From NCBI RefSeq assembly GCF_964186625.1, contig NZ_OZ075108.1, positions 1,054,001 to 1,118,000 of the forward strand: a DNA stretch of 64,000 nt, written 5' to 3'. The translations under genes were made by a program, and so were the position numbers. Positions 17,929 through 26,343 of this stretch are shown here, one piece after another. How positions within the stretch are numbered: position 1 is the first letter of the stretch; each line of letters starts with the position of its first letter. The stretch is from Asticcacaulis sp. MM231 (lineage in GTDB: Bacteria; Pseudomonadota; Alphaproteobacteria; Caulobacterales; Caulobacteraceae). Under the pieces are notes generated by a model. That model ran no database searches and was not told the origin of the DNA. It saw only the letters and a list, made by a program, of their open reading frames with translations.

Positions 17929-18753
17929 CTACCCCCCCGGCACTTGATGGAAGCTCTGCACCAGTGAGCCGGCGACCAGATGCCAGCCATCGACCAGCAC
18001 GAAGAAGATCAGCTTGAAGGGCAGGGAGATGACCACAGGTGGCAGCATCATCATGCCCATCGACATCAGCACCGACGCCACCACCAGATCGATGACGAGG
18101 AACGGCACGAACAGCATGAAGCCGATCTCGAAGGCCTTTTTCAGTTCGGAAATCATGAAGGCGGGCGTCACCACGCGCACCGGCAGGTCCATCTTGTCGG
18201 CCGGGGCTTCGATCTTGGACAGGCCCACGAAGAGATCGAGATCTTTCGGATCAACCTGCGCCAGCATGAAGGCCTTGACCGGCTGGCTGGCGGCGTCGAA
18301 AGCGGCCGGCAACTCCATTTCCTGATCCATCAGCGGCTTGATGCCCTGACTGTAGGCCAGTTCATAGGTCGGGGCCATGACAATGGCCGACAGGAAGAGG
18401 GCCAGCGAAATAATCACCGCATTGGGCGGGCTCTGTTGCAGGCCCAGCGCCGTGCGCAGCAGCGACAGCACCACAACAATGCGGATGAATGAAGTGCTCA
18501 TGATGACGATGGAGGGCGCCAGCGACAGCACGGTCATGAGGCCGATAAGCTGTACCACGCGCGCGCTGAGCGTACCGCCCTTGCCGAGATCGACATTCAC
18601 CGACTGGGCCAGCGCGCCATAGGGCAGAATCATCAGGGTGAAGGCTAGGGTGAACACCGCCAGCACGATAAAGTTCATCGTCTTCGGGCCGATGCCCTTG
18701 TGCTTCGGCGTCTCGGTAACCTCGGAAGAAAGCGACTTAGAACAGGTCATCAT
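17929..18753 (-). CDS. fliP: Flagellar type III export protein FliP
   Basis: 274 residues as read from 18753; the core export-gate signature (LMTVLSLAPSIVIMSTSFIRIVVVLSLLRTALGLQQSPPNAVIISLALFLSAIVMAPTY...FLVIDLVVASVLMSMGMMMLPPVVISLPFKLIFFVLVDGW) is complete. FliP normally carries a cleaved signal peptide, so a start at 18678 (MNFIVLAVFTLAF) is an alternative that would avoid the polar 25-residue extension. The long start overlaps fliO by 17 bases. Confidence 0.97.
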   Translation of the reverse strand: MMTCSKSLSSEVTETPKHKGIGPKTMNFIVLAVFTLAFTLMILPYGALAQSVNVDLGKGGTLSARVVQLIGLMTVLSLAPSIVIMSTSFIRIVVVLSLLRTALGLQQSPPNAVIISLALFLSAIVMAPTYELAYSQGIKPLMDQEMELPAAFDAASQPVKAFMLAQVDPKDLDLFVGLSKIEAPADKMDLPVRVVTPAFMISELKKAFEIGFMLFVPFLVIDLVVASVLMSMGMMMLPPVVISLPFKLIFFVLVDGWHLVAGSLVQSFHQVPGG

Positions 18754-19069
18754 TGGGGTCCAGAGGTGCTTTCGTCGGTGAAATCGACCGTTCTAATGTC
18801 TTTGTGTGCAAGGCTGAAGGCGCATCCAGTTCGCGGCCTTCGCCGAGCAGGATCAGGCGTTCTTGGTCATCGAGCCGCAACAGCACCAGACGGCGCGACG
18901 GATCGAGCACGAGGGTTTCGACGACTTGAAGCCGACGGGCGCCGCGCTGCGCCTGCATTTTTGCCATCAGCGCCGGTGCGAATTGGCGCAGCAGATAGGC
19001 CAGCCCCAGTATCAGCCCAACCACGATGGTCAGGGCGAACACGGCCTTGAGGGTACTGATAACGTCCAT
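18737..19069 (-). CDS. fliO: Flagellar biosynthesis protein FliO
   Basis: 110 residues, one N-terminal membrane helix (about 10-30) and the short cytoplasmic FliO domain (RGARRLQVVETLVLDPSRRLVLLRLDDQERLILLGEGRE). FliO assists assembly of the FliP ring, and the gene overlaps fliP. Confidence 0.92.
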   Translation of the reverse strand: MDVISTLKAVFALTIVVGLILGLAYLLRQFAPALMAKMQAQRGARRLQVVETLVLDPSRRLVLLRLDDQERLILLGEGRELDAPSALHTKTLERSISPTKAPLDPNDDLF

Positions 19070-19093
19070 ACGATCCTTACTGAACCATCCCGG

Positions 19094-19127
19094 TTAACGC
19101 GGCGTTTACTTAAAGCCTTCGTTAACC
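19094..19127. promoter_or_regulatory. CtrA-like sites in the fliO/flgB divergent region
   Basis: TTAAC at 19094, then TTAA (19110-19113)-N8-TTAACC (19122-19127). The paired site resembles the CtrA box but with an 8-base rather than 7-base spacer. It lies midway between the divergent fliO and flgB starts, so it could serve both. Confidence 0.45.
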
Positions 19128-19217
19128 AAAAGGTGGGCATAATTTGCCCCATGCACCCGGAGCCTGCCTGTACATAGGTTGAGTCGAGGGCGAACGTTAA
19201 CTGAAAAGGCATGATCC

Positions 19218-19634
19218 ATGAGCACGCAGGATATAGGGCTGATGTCGGCGCTGAAGCAGCGCATGGGCTGGCTCAACGACCGCCAGAAGGTTGTGGCGCA
19301 AAACGTGGCCAACGCTTCTACGCCGGGCTTCAAGCCACGCGATCTCAGGGCGCAGGATTTTGGTGCGCTGGTAGCCGGTGCCACGGAAGGCAACGACAAT
19401 CTGGGCATGACGCAGACCAACGCCATGCACATGGCGGTCGATGGCGGCGGCGTAAAGCATGGTAAAGAAGTGGTCTCGCCCGATTCGGAAACCACCATGG
19501 ACGGCAACAGCGTCGTGCTGGAGGAACAGATGATCAAGATGTCGGAAAGCCGGATGCAGTTCCAGGCGGCCGTCAGCTTCTACGAAAAATCGATGGCCAT
19601 GGTGCGCATGGCCGCCCGTGCGCCGGGCAAATAA
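19218..19634 (+). CDS. flgB: Flagellar proximal rod protein FlgB
   Basis: 138 residues. QDIGLMSALKQRMGWLNDRQKVVAQNVANASTPGFKPRDL at the start and EEQMIKMSESRMQFQAAVSFYEKSMAMVRMA at the end are FlgB hallmarks. First of flgB-flgC-fliE. Confidence 0.96.
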   Translation: MSTQDIGLMSALKQRMGWLNDRQKVVAQNVANASTPGFKPRDLRAQDFGALVAGATEGNDNLGMTQTNAMHMAVDGGGVKHGKEVVSPDSETTMDGNSVVLEEQMIKMSESRMQFQAAVSFYEKSMAMVRMAARAPGK

Positions 19635-19645
19635 AGGAGGCTTAG

Positions 19646-20071
19646 GTGATCAATAACGACAAGCCGATCAATTCCAATCAGACCCTTGCGGTGGCTGCCA
19701 GCGCGCTTAAGGCGCAGCAGGCGCGCATGCGCATTATCGCGGAAAATATCGCCAACTCCAATTCGACCGGCAAGACGCCGGGCTCTGATCCTTACCGCCG
19801 CCAGACTCCGGTCTTTACCTCCGCGCCGATCGATGGCGCTACAGGCGTTAAGCTGGCCAGCGTCACGCCGGATATGCAGCCCTTTGGACTGGAGTATGAC
19901 CCAACCCATCCGGCGGCCGACGCCAAGGGTTATGTCAAGAAATCCAATGTCCAGCCGCTGATCGAAACCATGGATATGCGCGAGGCGCAGCGCTCCTATG
20001 AAGCCAATCTGAACGTGATCGAGACGGCGCGCGCCATGACGCAAAAAACACTCGATATCCTGCAAAAGTAA
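19646..20071 (+). CDS. flgC: Flagellar proximal rod protein FlgC
   Basis: 141 residues from a GTG start preceded by AAAGGAGG. Rod N-terminus (SALKAQQARMRIIAENIANSNSTGKTPGSDPYRRQTPVF) and C-terminus (MRSYEANLNVIETARAMTQKTLDIL-like) match FlgC. Confidence 0.96.
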   Translation: MINNDKPINSNQTLAVAASALKAQQARMRIIAENIANSNSTGKTPGSDPYRRQTPVFTSAPIDGATGVKLASVTPDMQPFGLEYDPTHPAADAKGYVKKSNVQPLIETMDMREAQRSYEANLNVIETARAMTQKTLDILQK

Positions 20072-20082
20072 GGACCTGAACC

Positions 20083-20394
20083 ATGGACCCGTTGATGGCC
20101 GCACGCGCCTATGGCGCCGCTGTGAAGCAAGCTCAGAACCTGACCAAGGGCCAGGAAGACGGCCAGGCTGTTGGTGCGCCGGACTTCGGCAAGATGTTGC
20201 AGGGCGCGCTCCAGCAGACGGTCAAATCGACCGAGGGGGCAGAAAACATGATGGTGCAGCAATCGCAGGGGAAGGCCGAACTGATCGATGCCGTGACCGC
20301 CATCTCCAGCGCCGAGACCAGTCTCCAGACCGTCATCGCCGTTCGCGATCAGGTGATCAGTGCCTATCAAGAAATCATGCGCATGCCTATTTAA
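20083..20394 (+). CDS. fliE: Flagellar hook-basal body protein FliE
   Basis: 103 residues, normal for FliE, the adaptor between the MS ring and the rod. The C-terminal [38 protein letters not shown] is diagnostic. Eleven bases after flgC. Confidence 0.95.
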   Translation: MDPLMAARAYGAAVKQAQNLTKGQEDGQAVGAPDFGKMLQGALQQTVKSTEGAENMMVQQSQGKAELIDAVTAISSAETSLQTVIAVRDQVISAYQEIMRMPI

Positions 20395-20429
20395 GGCCGT
20401 GAATTTGGCGATCTGCGTCGCAGTCGTCG

Positions 20430-20595
20430 CTTGCAGGTACGAGGTGTACCTGCGTCGCTAGCCGGCTAGCATCTCATCCGAATTGACGGCCTTAAGCGCC
20501 CGTAGAATCAAGGGCAATGCTTACTTGTACCTCCCCGCCTGCCGGGGAGGGGGACCGCGAGCGTAGCGATGCGGTGGTGGGGTTTCTTGCTTTCT
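20430..20595. repeat. REP-like intergenic hairpins after fliE
   Basis: The 342-bp gap between fliE and fliQ holds a small hairpin on GCAGGTAC/GTACCTGC (about 20433-20452) and a CCTCCCCG-CCTGC-CGGGGAGG element (about 20527-20548) followed by GGTGGTGGGG. Elements of this kind are scattered through alphaproteobacterial genomes; a relative is at 32785-32870. Confidence 0.6.
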
Positions 20596-20638
20596 GCTTT
20601 AAGGGCAGTTGCGCTTACCGTCAGAATCTCTCCATAGC

Positions 20639-20654
20639 TTAAGGCGAAATTAAC
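20639..20654. promoter_or_regulatory. CtrA binding box upstream of fliQ
   Basis: TTAA-GGCGAAA-TTAAC is an exact TTAA-N7-TTAAC CtrA box, about 83 bases before the fliQ start. In Caulobacter the fliQR promoter is a classical CtrA target, so the site and its place both fit. Confidence 0.85.
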
Positions 20655-20736
20655 CGTTAGGGCGGCAAATTCGGCCCGCTGTGCGGCAAATATTGCCGGG
20701 TGCGTTTGTAAATATTAACGGTTTGGACGAGAACAG

Positions 20737-21000
20737 ATGACCGGTGCAGAAGTTTTGGACGTGGGACGTGATGCGATCTGGCTGACCATTCAGCTTTGTA
20801 CGCCGATCCTGCTTGTGGGCCTTGTGGTCGGTGTTGCCATCGGCCTGTTTCAGGCCCTGACGCAGATTCAGGAAGCCACCTTGATCTACGCTCCCAAAAT
20901 CATCGCTGTCTTTCTGGCTCTGCTCTTGCTCCTGCCCTTGATGGGGTCGCTGCTGGCCGGCTTCATGCACGAGATCGTCAACAAGATAGCGGCGATGTAA
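20737..21000 (+). CDS. fliQ: Flagellar type III export protein FliQ
   Basis: 87 residues with two membrane helices, typical for FliQ (VLDVGRDAIWLTIQLCTPILLVGLVVGVAIGLFQALTQIQEATLIYAPKIIAVFLALLLLLPLMG). Component of the export gate with FliP and FliR. First gene of fliQ-fliR-flhB. Confidence 0.97.
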   Translation: MTGAEVLDVGRDAIWLTIQLCTPILLVGLVVGVAIGLFQALTQIQEATLIYAPKIIAVFLALLLLLPLMGSLLAGFMHEIVNKIAAM

Positions 21001-21002
21001 GC

Positions 21003-21833
21003 ATGTTCCTGCAGGCGGCCGCGCAAATTCGTACCGGCCTGCCTGATACCGGGGGGGCGGATATCAGTTCCTTTTTCGGCACCTCGGCGCAGCTTTGGGC
21101 CGTTGGGCTGATCTTTATCCGCCTGGCCAGCCTGGTCATGCTGGTGCCGGGGCTGGGCGATCCGTCGGTGCAGCCGCGCCTGCGAATAGGCTTTGCGCTT
21201 CTCCTGGCCATCATCATCACCCCGATCGTCAGCCCCACCTTGCCGCCGATGCCTGCCGGACTGGGGGATCTGGTTGGTATTGTCATCCACGAAGCGGTGA
21301 TCGGCCTGATGCTGGGCACCCTGATGCGCATCCTGCTGTTTACCCTGATCACGACCGGAGAAATCCTCTCGCTGCAAACCACTCTGTCCTTCGCCCAGAC
21401 CGCCAACCCGACCGAAGCGCAATCGAGCACCAGTCTCGGGGCCTTTCTGGCCATGTTCGGTCTGGTGATGATATGGGCCACCAACACCCATCATATGTTC
21501 ATCCGCGCCATGGTCAATTCCTACAAAGTTTTCTCGCCGATGAAGCAGGTGATGGTCGCCGATGCCGGCGCCATGATGCTGCGCATCTTAAGCGAAAGCC
21601 TTGTGCTGGCGCTCCAGCTTTCGGCGCCGGTCATCGTCTTTGCCATGGTGTTCAATATCGCCACCGGTTTTGTCGGGCGCATGATGCCCGCCTTTCCAAT
21701 CTTCTTCGCCGCTACGCCTTTAAGCGTGCTGTTTGGCCTCGCCTTGCTGGCTTTGTCGCTCGGTACCATGGGGATGGTCTTCATCGAGCATTACCAGGAG
21801 CTTCTTGGTTTCTTCATCCGGCCAGGTGCGTAA
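21003..21833 (+). CDS. fliR: Flagellar type III export protein FliR
   Basis: 276 residues from the ATG at 21003, 2 bases after the fliQ stop; a longer in-frame extension would overlap fliQ fully and is rejected. Six or so membrane helices and the family core (GLIFIRLASLVMLVPGLGDPSVQPRLRIGFALLLAIIITPIV...GEILSLQTTLSFAQTANPT...PAFPIFFAATPLSVLFGLALLALSLG). Confidence 0.96.
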   Translation: MFLQAAAQIRTGLPDTGGADISSFFGTSAQLWAVGLIFIRLASLVMLVPGLGDPSVQPRLRIGFALLLAIIITPIVSPTLPPMPAGLGDLVGIVIHEAVIGLMLGTLMRILLFTLITTGEILSLQTTLSFAQTANPTEAQSSTSLGAFLAMFGLVMIWATNTHHMFIRAMVNSYKVFSPMKQVMVADAGAMMLRILSESLVLALQLSAPVIVFAMVFNIATGFVGRMMPAFPIFFAATPLSVLFGLALLALSLGTMGMVFIEHYQELLGFFIRPGA

Positions 21834-21836
21834 AGC

Positions 21837-22913
21837 ATGGCTGATGAAACAGATGCCGAGGACAAAACAGAAGAGGCCTCGGGACGTAAACTCCAGCAGG
21901 CTCGGGAAAAAGGCGATGTCGCCAAATCCGGAGACCTGCCGCAAGCCTTATCGCTGATCGGTGCCTGCGCCATCGTCGCCATCAAGGGGCCGGACATCTG
22001 CCGCTCGTTAACGGTCGATCTGCTGCCCTTTTTAGCCCATCCCGATCAGCTTTTGAATTCTCTGGAAGGTGACGGCGGCCTCGCCATCGCGCGCGCCGTT
22101 ATCATGGATATCATCCCCGTGCTGCTGATGGTCATGGGCGCGTCCATGGCGCTGGGTGTCTTTGGCAATGTCATGCAGACCGGCCTGATGTTCACCCCGT
22201 CAAAACTGGCGCCTGACTTTACCAAGCTGAACCCGATGGCCGGTCTCAAGCGCCTGTTCGGCGTCGATGCCTTCATCACCTTCGGCAAGACCCTGCTCAA
22301 GCTCATCGTCACCGGCTTCATCGTCTATCTGGTGGTGAAAAACCGCCTGAACGACATGCTGGCCCTGGCCGACGCCTCTCCGCTGCTCATCCTGCCCTAT
22401 ATCCATGAGGCGGCCATTGCCCTGGCGCTGGCCGTGTGTATCTTCCTGTTCGTCGAAGGCGCGGCCGATTACGCTCTGCAAAAGTTCCGCTTCCTGCAAC
22501 GCATGAAAATGTCGAAGCAGGAGCAAAAGGAAGAATACAAGCAGACCGAAGGCGATCCGCACATCAAGGCGAAGCTGCGCCAACTCCGCATGGAAAAGGG
22601 CCGCCGTCGCATGATGCAGAACGTCGCCACCGCCACGGTGGTGGTGACCAACCCGACCCACTACGCTGTGGCCCTGCATTTCGAGATGGGCGAAATGTCG
22701 GCGCCGGTCTGCGTCGCCAAGGGCATGGATGCCGTGGCCTTGAGAATCCGCGAAGAAGCCGGCAAACACAATGTGCCGATCGTCGAAGACCCGCCGCTGG
22801 CGCGGGCCCTCTTTGCCAGTATGGAAATCGACGATGTCATCCCCGAGCAGCATTTCGCCGCCGTGGCCAAGCTGATCAGCTTCGTCATCACCCGCAAAAA
22901 GCGCGGGTTCTGA
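21837..22913 (+). CDS. flhB: Flagellar type III export switch protein FlhB
   Basis: 358 residues. Four membrane helices, the linker EQKEEYKQTEGDPHIKAKLRQLRMEKGRRRMM, and the self-cleavage motif NPTH (VVVTNPTHYAVAL) that switches export from rod/hook to filament substrates. Three bases after fliR. Confidence 0.97.
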   Translation: MADETDAEDKTEEASGRKLQQAREKGDVAKSGDLPQALSLIGACAIVAIKGPDICRSLTVDLLPFLAHPDQLLNSLEGDGGLAIARAVIMDIIPVLLMVMGASMALGVFGNVMQTGLMFTPSKLAPDFTKLNPMAGLKRLFGVDAFITFGKTLLKLIVTGFIVYLVVKNRLNDMLALADASPLLILPYIHEAAIALALAVCIFLFVEGAADYALQKFRFLQRMKMSKQEQKEEYKQTEGDPHIKAKLRQLRMEKGRRRMMQNVATATVVVTNPTHYAVALHFEMGEMSAPVCVAKGMDAVALRIREEAGKHNVPIVEDPPLARALFASMEIDDVIPEQHFAAVAKLISFVITRKKRGF

Positions 22914-23111
22914 TCAAAGTCTGCACAGGCCTGGGCGTGCTTATCCCCTGCGGGTGTGGAAAAGATGACGCGTCAAGCCTTTGCAATAGCTTGGGTTTTC
23001 TTAAACTGCGCACAGTATCTAAAATGGGCTAATATCGGGCGGTGATTCGCTGCCTGATAGCGTCAAGCGCTCTCATCCAGTCCGCGTTTTAGTTTCCTGA
23101 AAGGTGCCCCC

Positions 23112-25277
23112 TTGTCCGCAACCTCGATCACCCAGCCGGCTGACGCCAAGGCCGGAACATCTGAAAAGACCGGTGGCTTCAAGGCTGTGCCGAACCTGAA
23201 AAACGTGGCCAATGCCTGGACGCTCGGCATCGTGGCTGTCATCGTGGTTTGCGCCTGTATCGCCGTCTGGCTGGTGGCCGGACGCCTGCCGGTCGGCGTC
23301 GTGCTCGCCATTATCGTTGTCGCCTTTGCTGGCGTCGTCTTCATGGGCATGTTCGCCTTTTCCTCCGACGAAGATATTCTCAACAAGGAAGGCTTCAAGG
23401 CGCTCGATATCGTCAAGTGCTTAAGCGAGCCCGCGGCGATCGCTTCCTTCGATGGTCATGTGCTGGCGGTCAATCCGGCCTGGCAGGATGCCGGCGGCGG
23501 CGCCAAACGTTTGCCGCAGGGCGAACACGCCCCGGCGCTGTTCGTGGCGCTGCGTGAGGCGAGGGCGCAGGGCATTGGCCGCGCGCTCGTCCGCCTTGGC
23601 AGCTTCGATTACGAAATGGTGGTGTCGCGCCTTGGCGAAGATCTCGTACTGGTGCGCGCCGCTTCCCAGGGCGTGCTCGGCAACGGCCTGATGCTCAAGC
23701 ATGAAAACCCGCTCGCCGTGCAGGATGACGCTTTCCTGCCGGACGAGGCCACATCGGTCGTGCGCAGCGATATGCCCGCGGCGGTGATGGACGCCTTTGC
23801 AGAGGCCGCCCCGTTTGGTGCCGCGCTGGTGATGGGCGATGAGCTTTTCACCGCCCGCGTCAAGGATTTCAACACGGTTTTCGCCGCCCTGACTGAACAG
23901 GTGCCGGACAAGCTGAGCGGTATGGAATTCGGCGATCTGGTCACCGAGAACTCGCGCGCCGCGTTGGAAGAAAAACTGGGCACCGGCAAGAGCGGGCCGT
24001 TCGATATCAGCCTGACGGTCAAGTCCGAGCGCGCCGTGCAGATCTATGTATCGGACGTCGCCGGCGGTTTCAGCCTCTATCTGTTCGATGTGTCGGAGCA
24101 GAAGAAGCTCGAACAAACCCTTGTGCAGTCGCAGAAGATGCAGGCCATCGGTCAGGTGGCCGGCGGCATGGCGCACGATTTCAACAACCTCCTGACCGGC
24201 TTCAAGTTCCGCAACGACCAACTCCTGCTCAATCACCCGCTCGGTGATCCGTCTTACGAAGACCTGAACGGTATTCGGCAGATCATCGCCCGCGCCGAGG
24301 ATCTGGTGCGCAACCTGCTGGCCTTTGCCCGCAAGCAGACGGTCAAGCGCGTCACGCTCAATGTCGGCGAAATGGTCTCCGAGGCCGAGGTTTTGCTGCG
24401 CCGTCTGGTGCGCGAAGACGTCAAGCTGGAAACCGCCTATGGCCGCAACCTGCCCAATGTCCACGTTGATAAAGGGCAGATGGAAATGGTCATGATGAAC
24501 CTTGTGGTCAACGCACGCGACGCTATGCGCGCCCAGGGTGGCGGCCGGGTCAATATCCGTGCCGAGGCCATGACGCAGGAAGAGGCCAAGGCGTATGGCT
24601 GGCCGGAAGCACCGGCGCAGGGCGCTGCCCTGATCGAAGTTTCCGATACCGGCCCCGGTATTCCGCCGGAGATCGCGGCGCAGGTGTTCGAGCCCTTCTT
24701 CACCACCAAGCCGCTGGGGGAGGGCACCGGCCTTGGCCTGTCGACCGTCCACGGCATCATCAATCAGGCCGGCGGTAATATTACCATCGTATCGCCGCCG
24801 GGCAAGGGCGCGACCTTCCGCATCTTCCTGCCGGTGTGGATCGAGACCGAAAAAGAACGCGCCGAGCCGAAGCCGGTCGCCGCCAAGCCGGTGCCGAAGG
24901 ACCTTTCGGGCGTTGGCCGCATCCTGTTTGTCGAGGACGAGCAGATCGTGCGCGGCATCGCGGCGCACCTGCTGCGTCAGCGCGGCTATGAGGTGCTGGA
25001 AGCCGAGGATGGCGAGGAGGCACTGGCGATTATCGAAGCCGAGAATGGCCGCTTCGACCTGCTGATCTCCGACGTCATCATGCCGGGCATGGATGGTCCA
25101 TCGATGCTCAAGCTGGCGCGTCCGATCCTGGGCAATGTGCCGGTGATGTTTATCTCGGGCTATGCCGAATCGGAGTTCTCCGACCTGCTGGAGGCAGAGC
25201 AGAACATCTCGTTCCTGCCCAAGCCACTCGATATCAAAACGCTGGCGGAGCGGGTCAAAGAACAACTCGCTGCATAA
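23112..25277 (+). CDS. cckA: Hybrid sensor histidine kinase CckA
   Basis: 721 residues from a TTG start with AAAGG upstream. Two membrane helices (about 36-56 and 60-80), two PAS-like regions (about 90-330), HisKA with phospho-acceptor His355 in GGMAHDFNNLL, HATPase (N-box VVNARDAM, GPGIPPEI, GTGLGLSTVHGI) and a receiver with phospho-acceptor Asp654 (LISDVIMPGMDG). CckA feeds phosphate through ChpT to CtrA and CpdR, governing the cell cycle and flagellar genes. Its place after flhB matches Caulobacter. The segment after the H-box (TGFKFRNDQLLLNHP) departs from the TAIxG form I remember. Confidence 0.95.
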   Translation: MSATSITQPADAKAGTSEKTGGFKAVPNLKNVANAWTLGIVAVIVVCACIAVWLVAGRLPVGVVLAIIVVAFAGVVFMGMFAFSSDEDILNKEGFKALDIVKCLSEPAAIASFDGHVLAVNPAWQDAGGGAKRLPQGEHAPALFVALREARAQGIGRALVRLGSFDYEMVVSRLGEDLVLVRAASQGVLGNGLMLKHENPLAVQDDAFLPDEATSVVRSDMPAAVMDAFAEAAPFGAALVMGDELFTARVKDFNTVFAALTEQVPDKLSGMEFGDLVTENSRAALEEKLGTGKSGPFDISLTVKSERAVQIYVSDVAGGFSLYLFDVSEQKKLEQTLVQSQKMQAIGQVAGGMAHDFNNLLTGFKFRNDQLLLNHPLGDPSYEDLNGIRQIIARAEDLVRNLLAFARKQTVKRVTLNVGEMVSEAEVLLRRLVREDVKLETAYGRNLPNVHVDKGQMEMVMMNLVVNARDAMRAQGGGRVNIRAEAMTQEEAKAYGWPEAPAQGAALIEVSDTGPGIPPEIAAQVFEPFFTTKPLGEGTGLGLSTVHGIINQAGGNITIVSPPGKGATFRIFLPVWIETEKERAEPKPVAAKPVPKDLSGVGRILFVEDEQIVRGIAAHLLRQRGYEVLEAEDGEEALAIIEAENGRFDLLISDVIMPGMDGPSMLKLARPILGNVPVMFISGYAESEFSDLLEAEQNISFLPKPLDIKTLAERVKEQLAA

Positions 25278-25320
25278 AAACTACCAATTGTCGCGAAGTT
25301 GACGGGCTCAACCGCTCCAC

Positions 25321-25735
25321 TTAGTCGGGTCCGTTGTAACAGTAGTCAATACCTTGCACCTTGAGAGTTCTGGCTTTGGCCCTTATAGGCTACGGTCAGG
25401 CTGCCTTTAAGGTAGTAGGTATTGCCGTCGATAGCTTTTTCGACCTTACTCACGATATGGTTTTCCGTGACCAGAAGGTTCTCAGCCGTATAAGCGGTTG
25501 CCTTACTGTCGCCGCCCGTGTTTGGCGCATAACTAAGTTCATGGATGTGGCCATCTATTTTGATGAAAGCGTAGTGACCAGTGCTTTCGAAAATATTCAG
25601 CACTTTATCCTGACCGGAAGGTGGCTTAGCATTCACTCTGTGAGACACGGTAAAACAATCACTTTCAACACCTTCACCGGGGAAAATGTCATCAATGTGA
25701 AAAGTCGCGGCGGTCGCGCTATTGGGCAAGAGCAA
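25321..25735 (-). CDS. Small exported protein, paralog 1 (frameshifted, start unclear)
   Basis: Uninterrupted reading gives 129 residues from a TTG at 25735 to 25346. The region upstream in frame (RKLWLCGALLLPNSATA) is a good signal peptide, but no ATG precedes it; an ACG at 25766-25768 stands at the right distance from GGGAGGGG and aligns with the ATG of paralog 3 (27655). The C-terminus improves if one base near 25367-25370 is removed: GQSQTLKVQGIDYC then matches GRQQSLKVKGSMGC of paralog 3, ending at 25321. Central motif FIKIDGHIHEL. Function unknown. Confidence 0.55.
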
Positions 25736-25818
25736 AGCTCCGCACAGCCATAGTTTGCGAAATTGCGTGTTCCCCTCCCATACATAGCATCAAGCATACC
25801 ACGGATGGAACTGATCGA

Positions 25819-26283
25819 CTACGGCGCGTCAATACAGTTACGCGCGCCACCGATAGGAATGCGTTGGGTGCCGCCTTTCCAGGTGACGATCAGTTCGCCG
25901 GTGACAGGGCGCACGGTCGTGCCGGCAGCGGCTTCACCGATATTATAAGACTCAACGACGGACAGGGCTTTCGTAGTATCGACAAAGCTGCGGATACTGT
26001 GCACTGCATCGGCCCCGCCGGTCACCATGGTGACCCTGGTCAACTGGCCATTGAGGCGGATATAGCCGTTGGCGCCGCCTTGCAGCGAATCCTCGATAAA
26101 GATGCGGGCGCCGGTCACCCCGGCACGGCCCACCCTGGTGATGCAGCCCGTCAGGTCGGCGCCGTCACCCGGTTGCAGATTGTCGACGGTGAAAGCGCCG
26201 GCGGCTTTTTCCGCCGCTGTCGGCTGGTGACAGCCGGTGAGGGCGAAAGCCCACATAAGAATGGGTATGGCAAGCTTCGACAT
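25819..26283 (-). CDS. Small lipoprotein, paralog 2
   Basis: 154 residues with a lipoprotein signal (PILMWAFALTGC-H). Same plan as its neighbours at 25321 and 27242: an early Cys (DLTGCITR), a central GYIRLNGQLTRV strand pair, a GELIVTWKGGTQRIPIGG segment and a Cys near the end (RNCIDAP). Probably anchored in the outer or inner membrane; function unknown. Confidence 0.65.
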   Translation of the reverse strand: MSKLAIPILMWAFALTGCHQPTAAEKAAGAFTVDNLQPGDGADLTGCITRVGRAGVTGARIFIEDSLQGGANGYIRLNGQLTRVTMVTGGADAVHSIRSFVDTTKALSVVESYNIGEAAAGTTVRPVTGELIVTWKGGTQRIPIGGARNCIDAP

Positions 26284-26343
26284 GGGGTCTCCGCAAAGGT
26301 TTGCACGAGGCTATCATGGCTTTTTGTAAGCGAACAATGTGGC

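Noticed and set aside
20796..21002. Long upstream extension of fliR
   Set aside because: It would overlap fliQ in another frame, and the ATG at 21003 fits the family start.
23421..25265. 614-codon open frame antisense to cckA
   Set aside because: Same reason; the sense strand encodes a full kinase.
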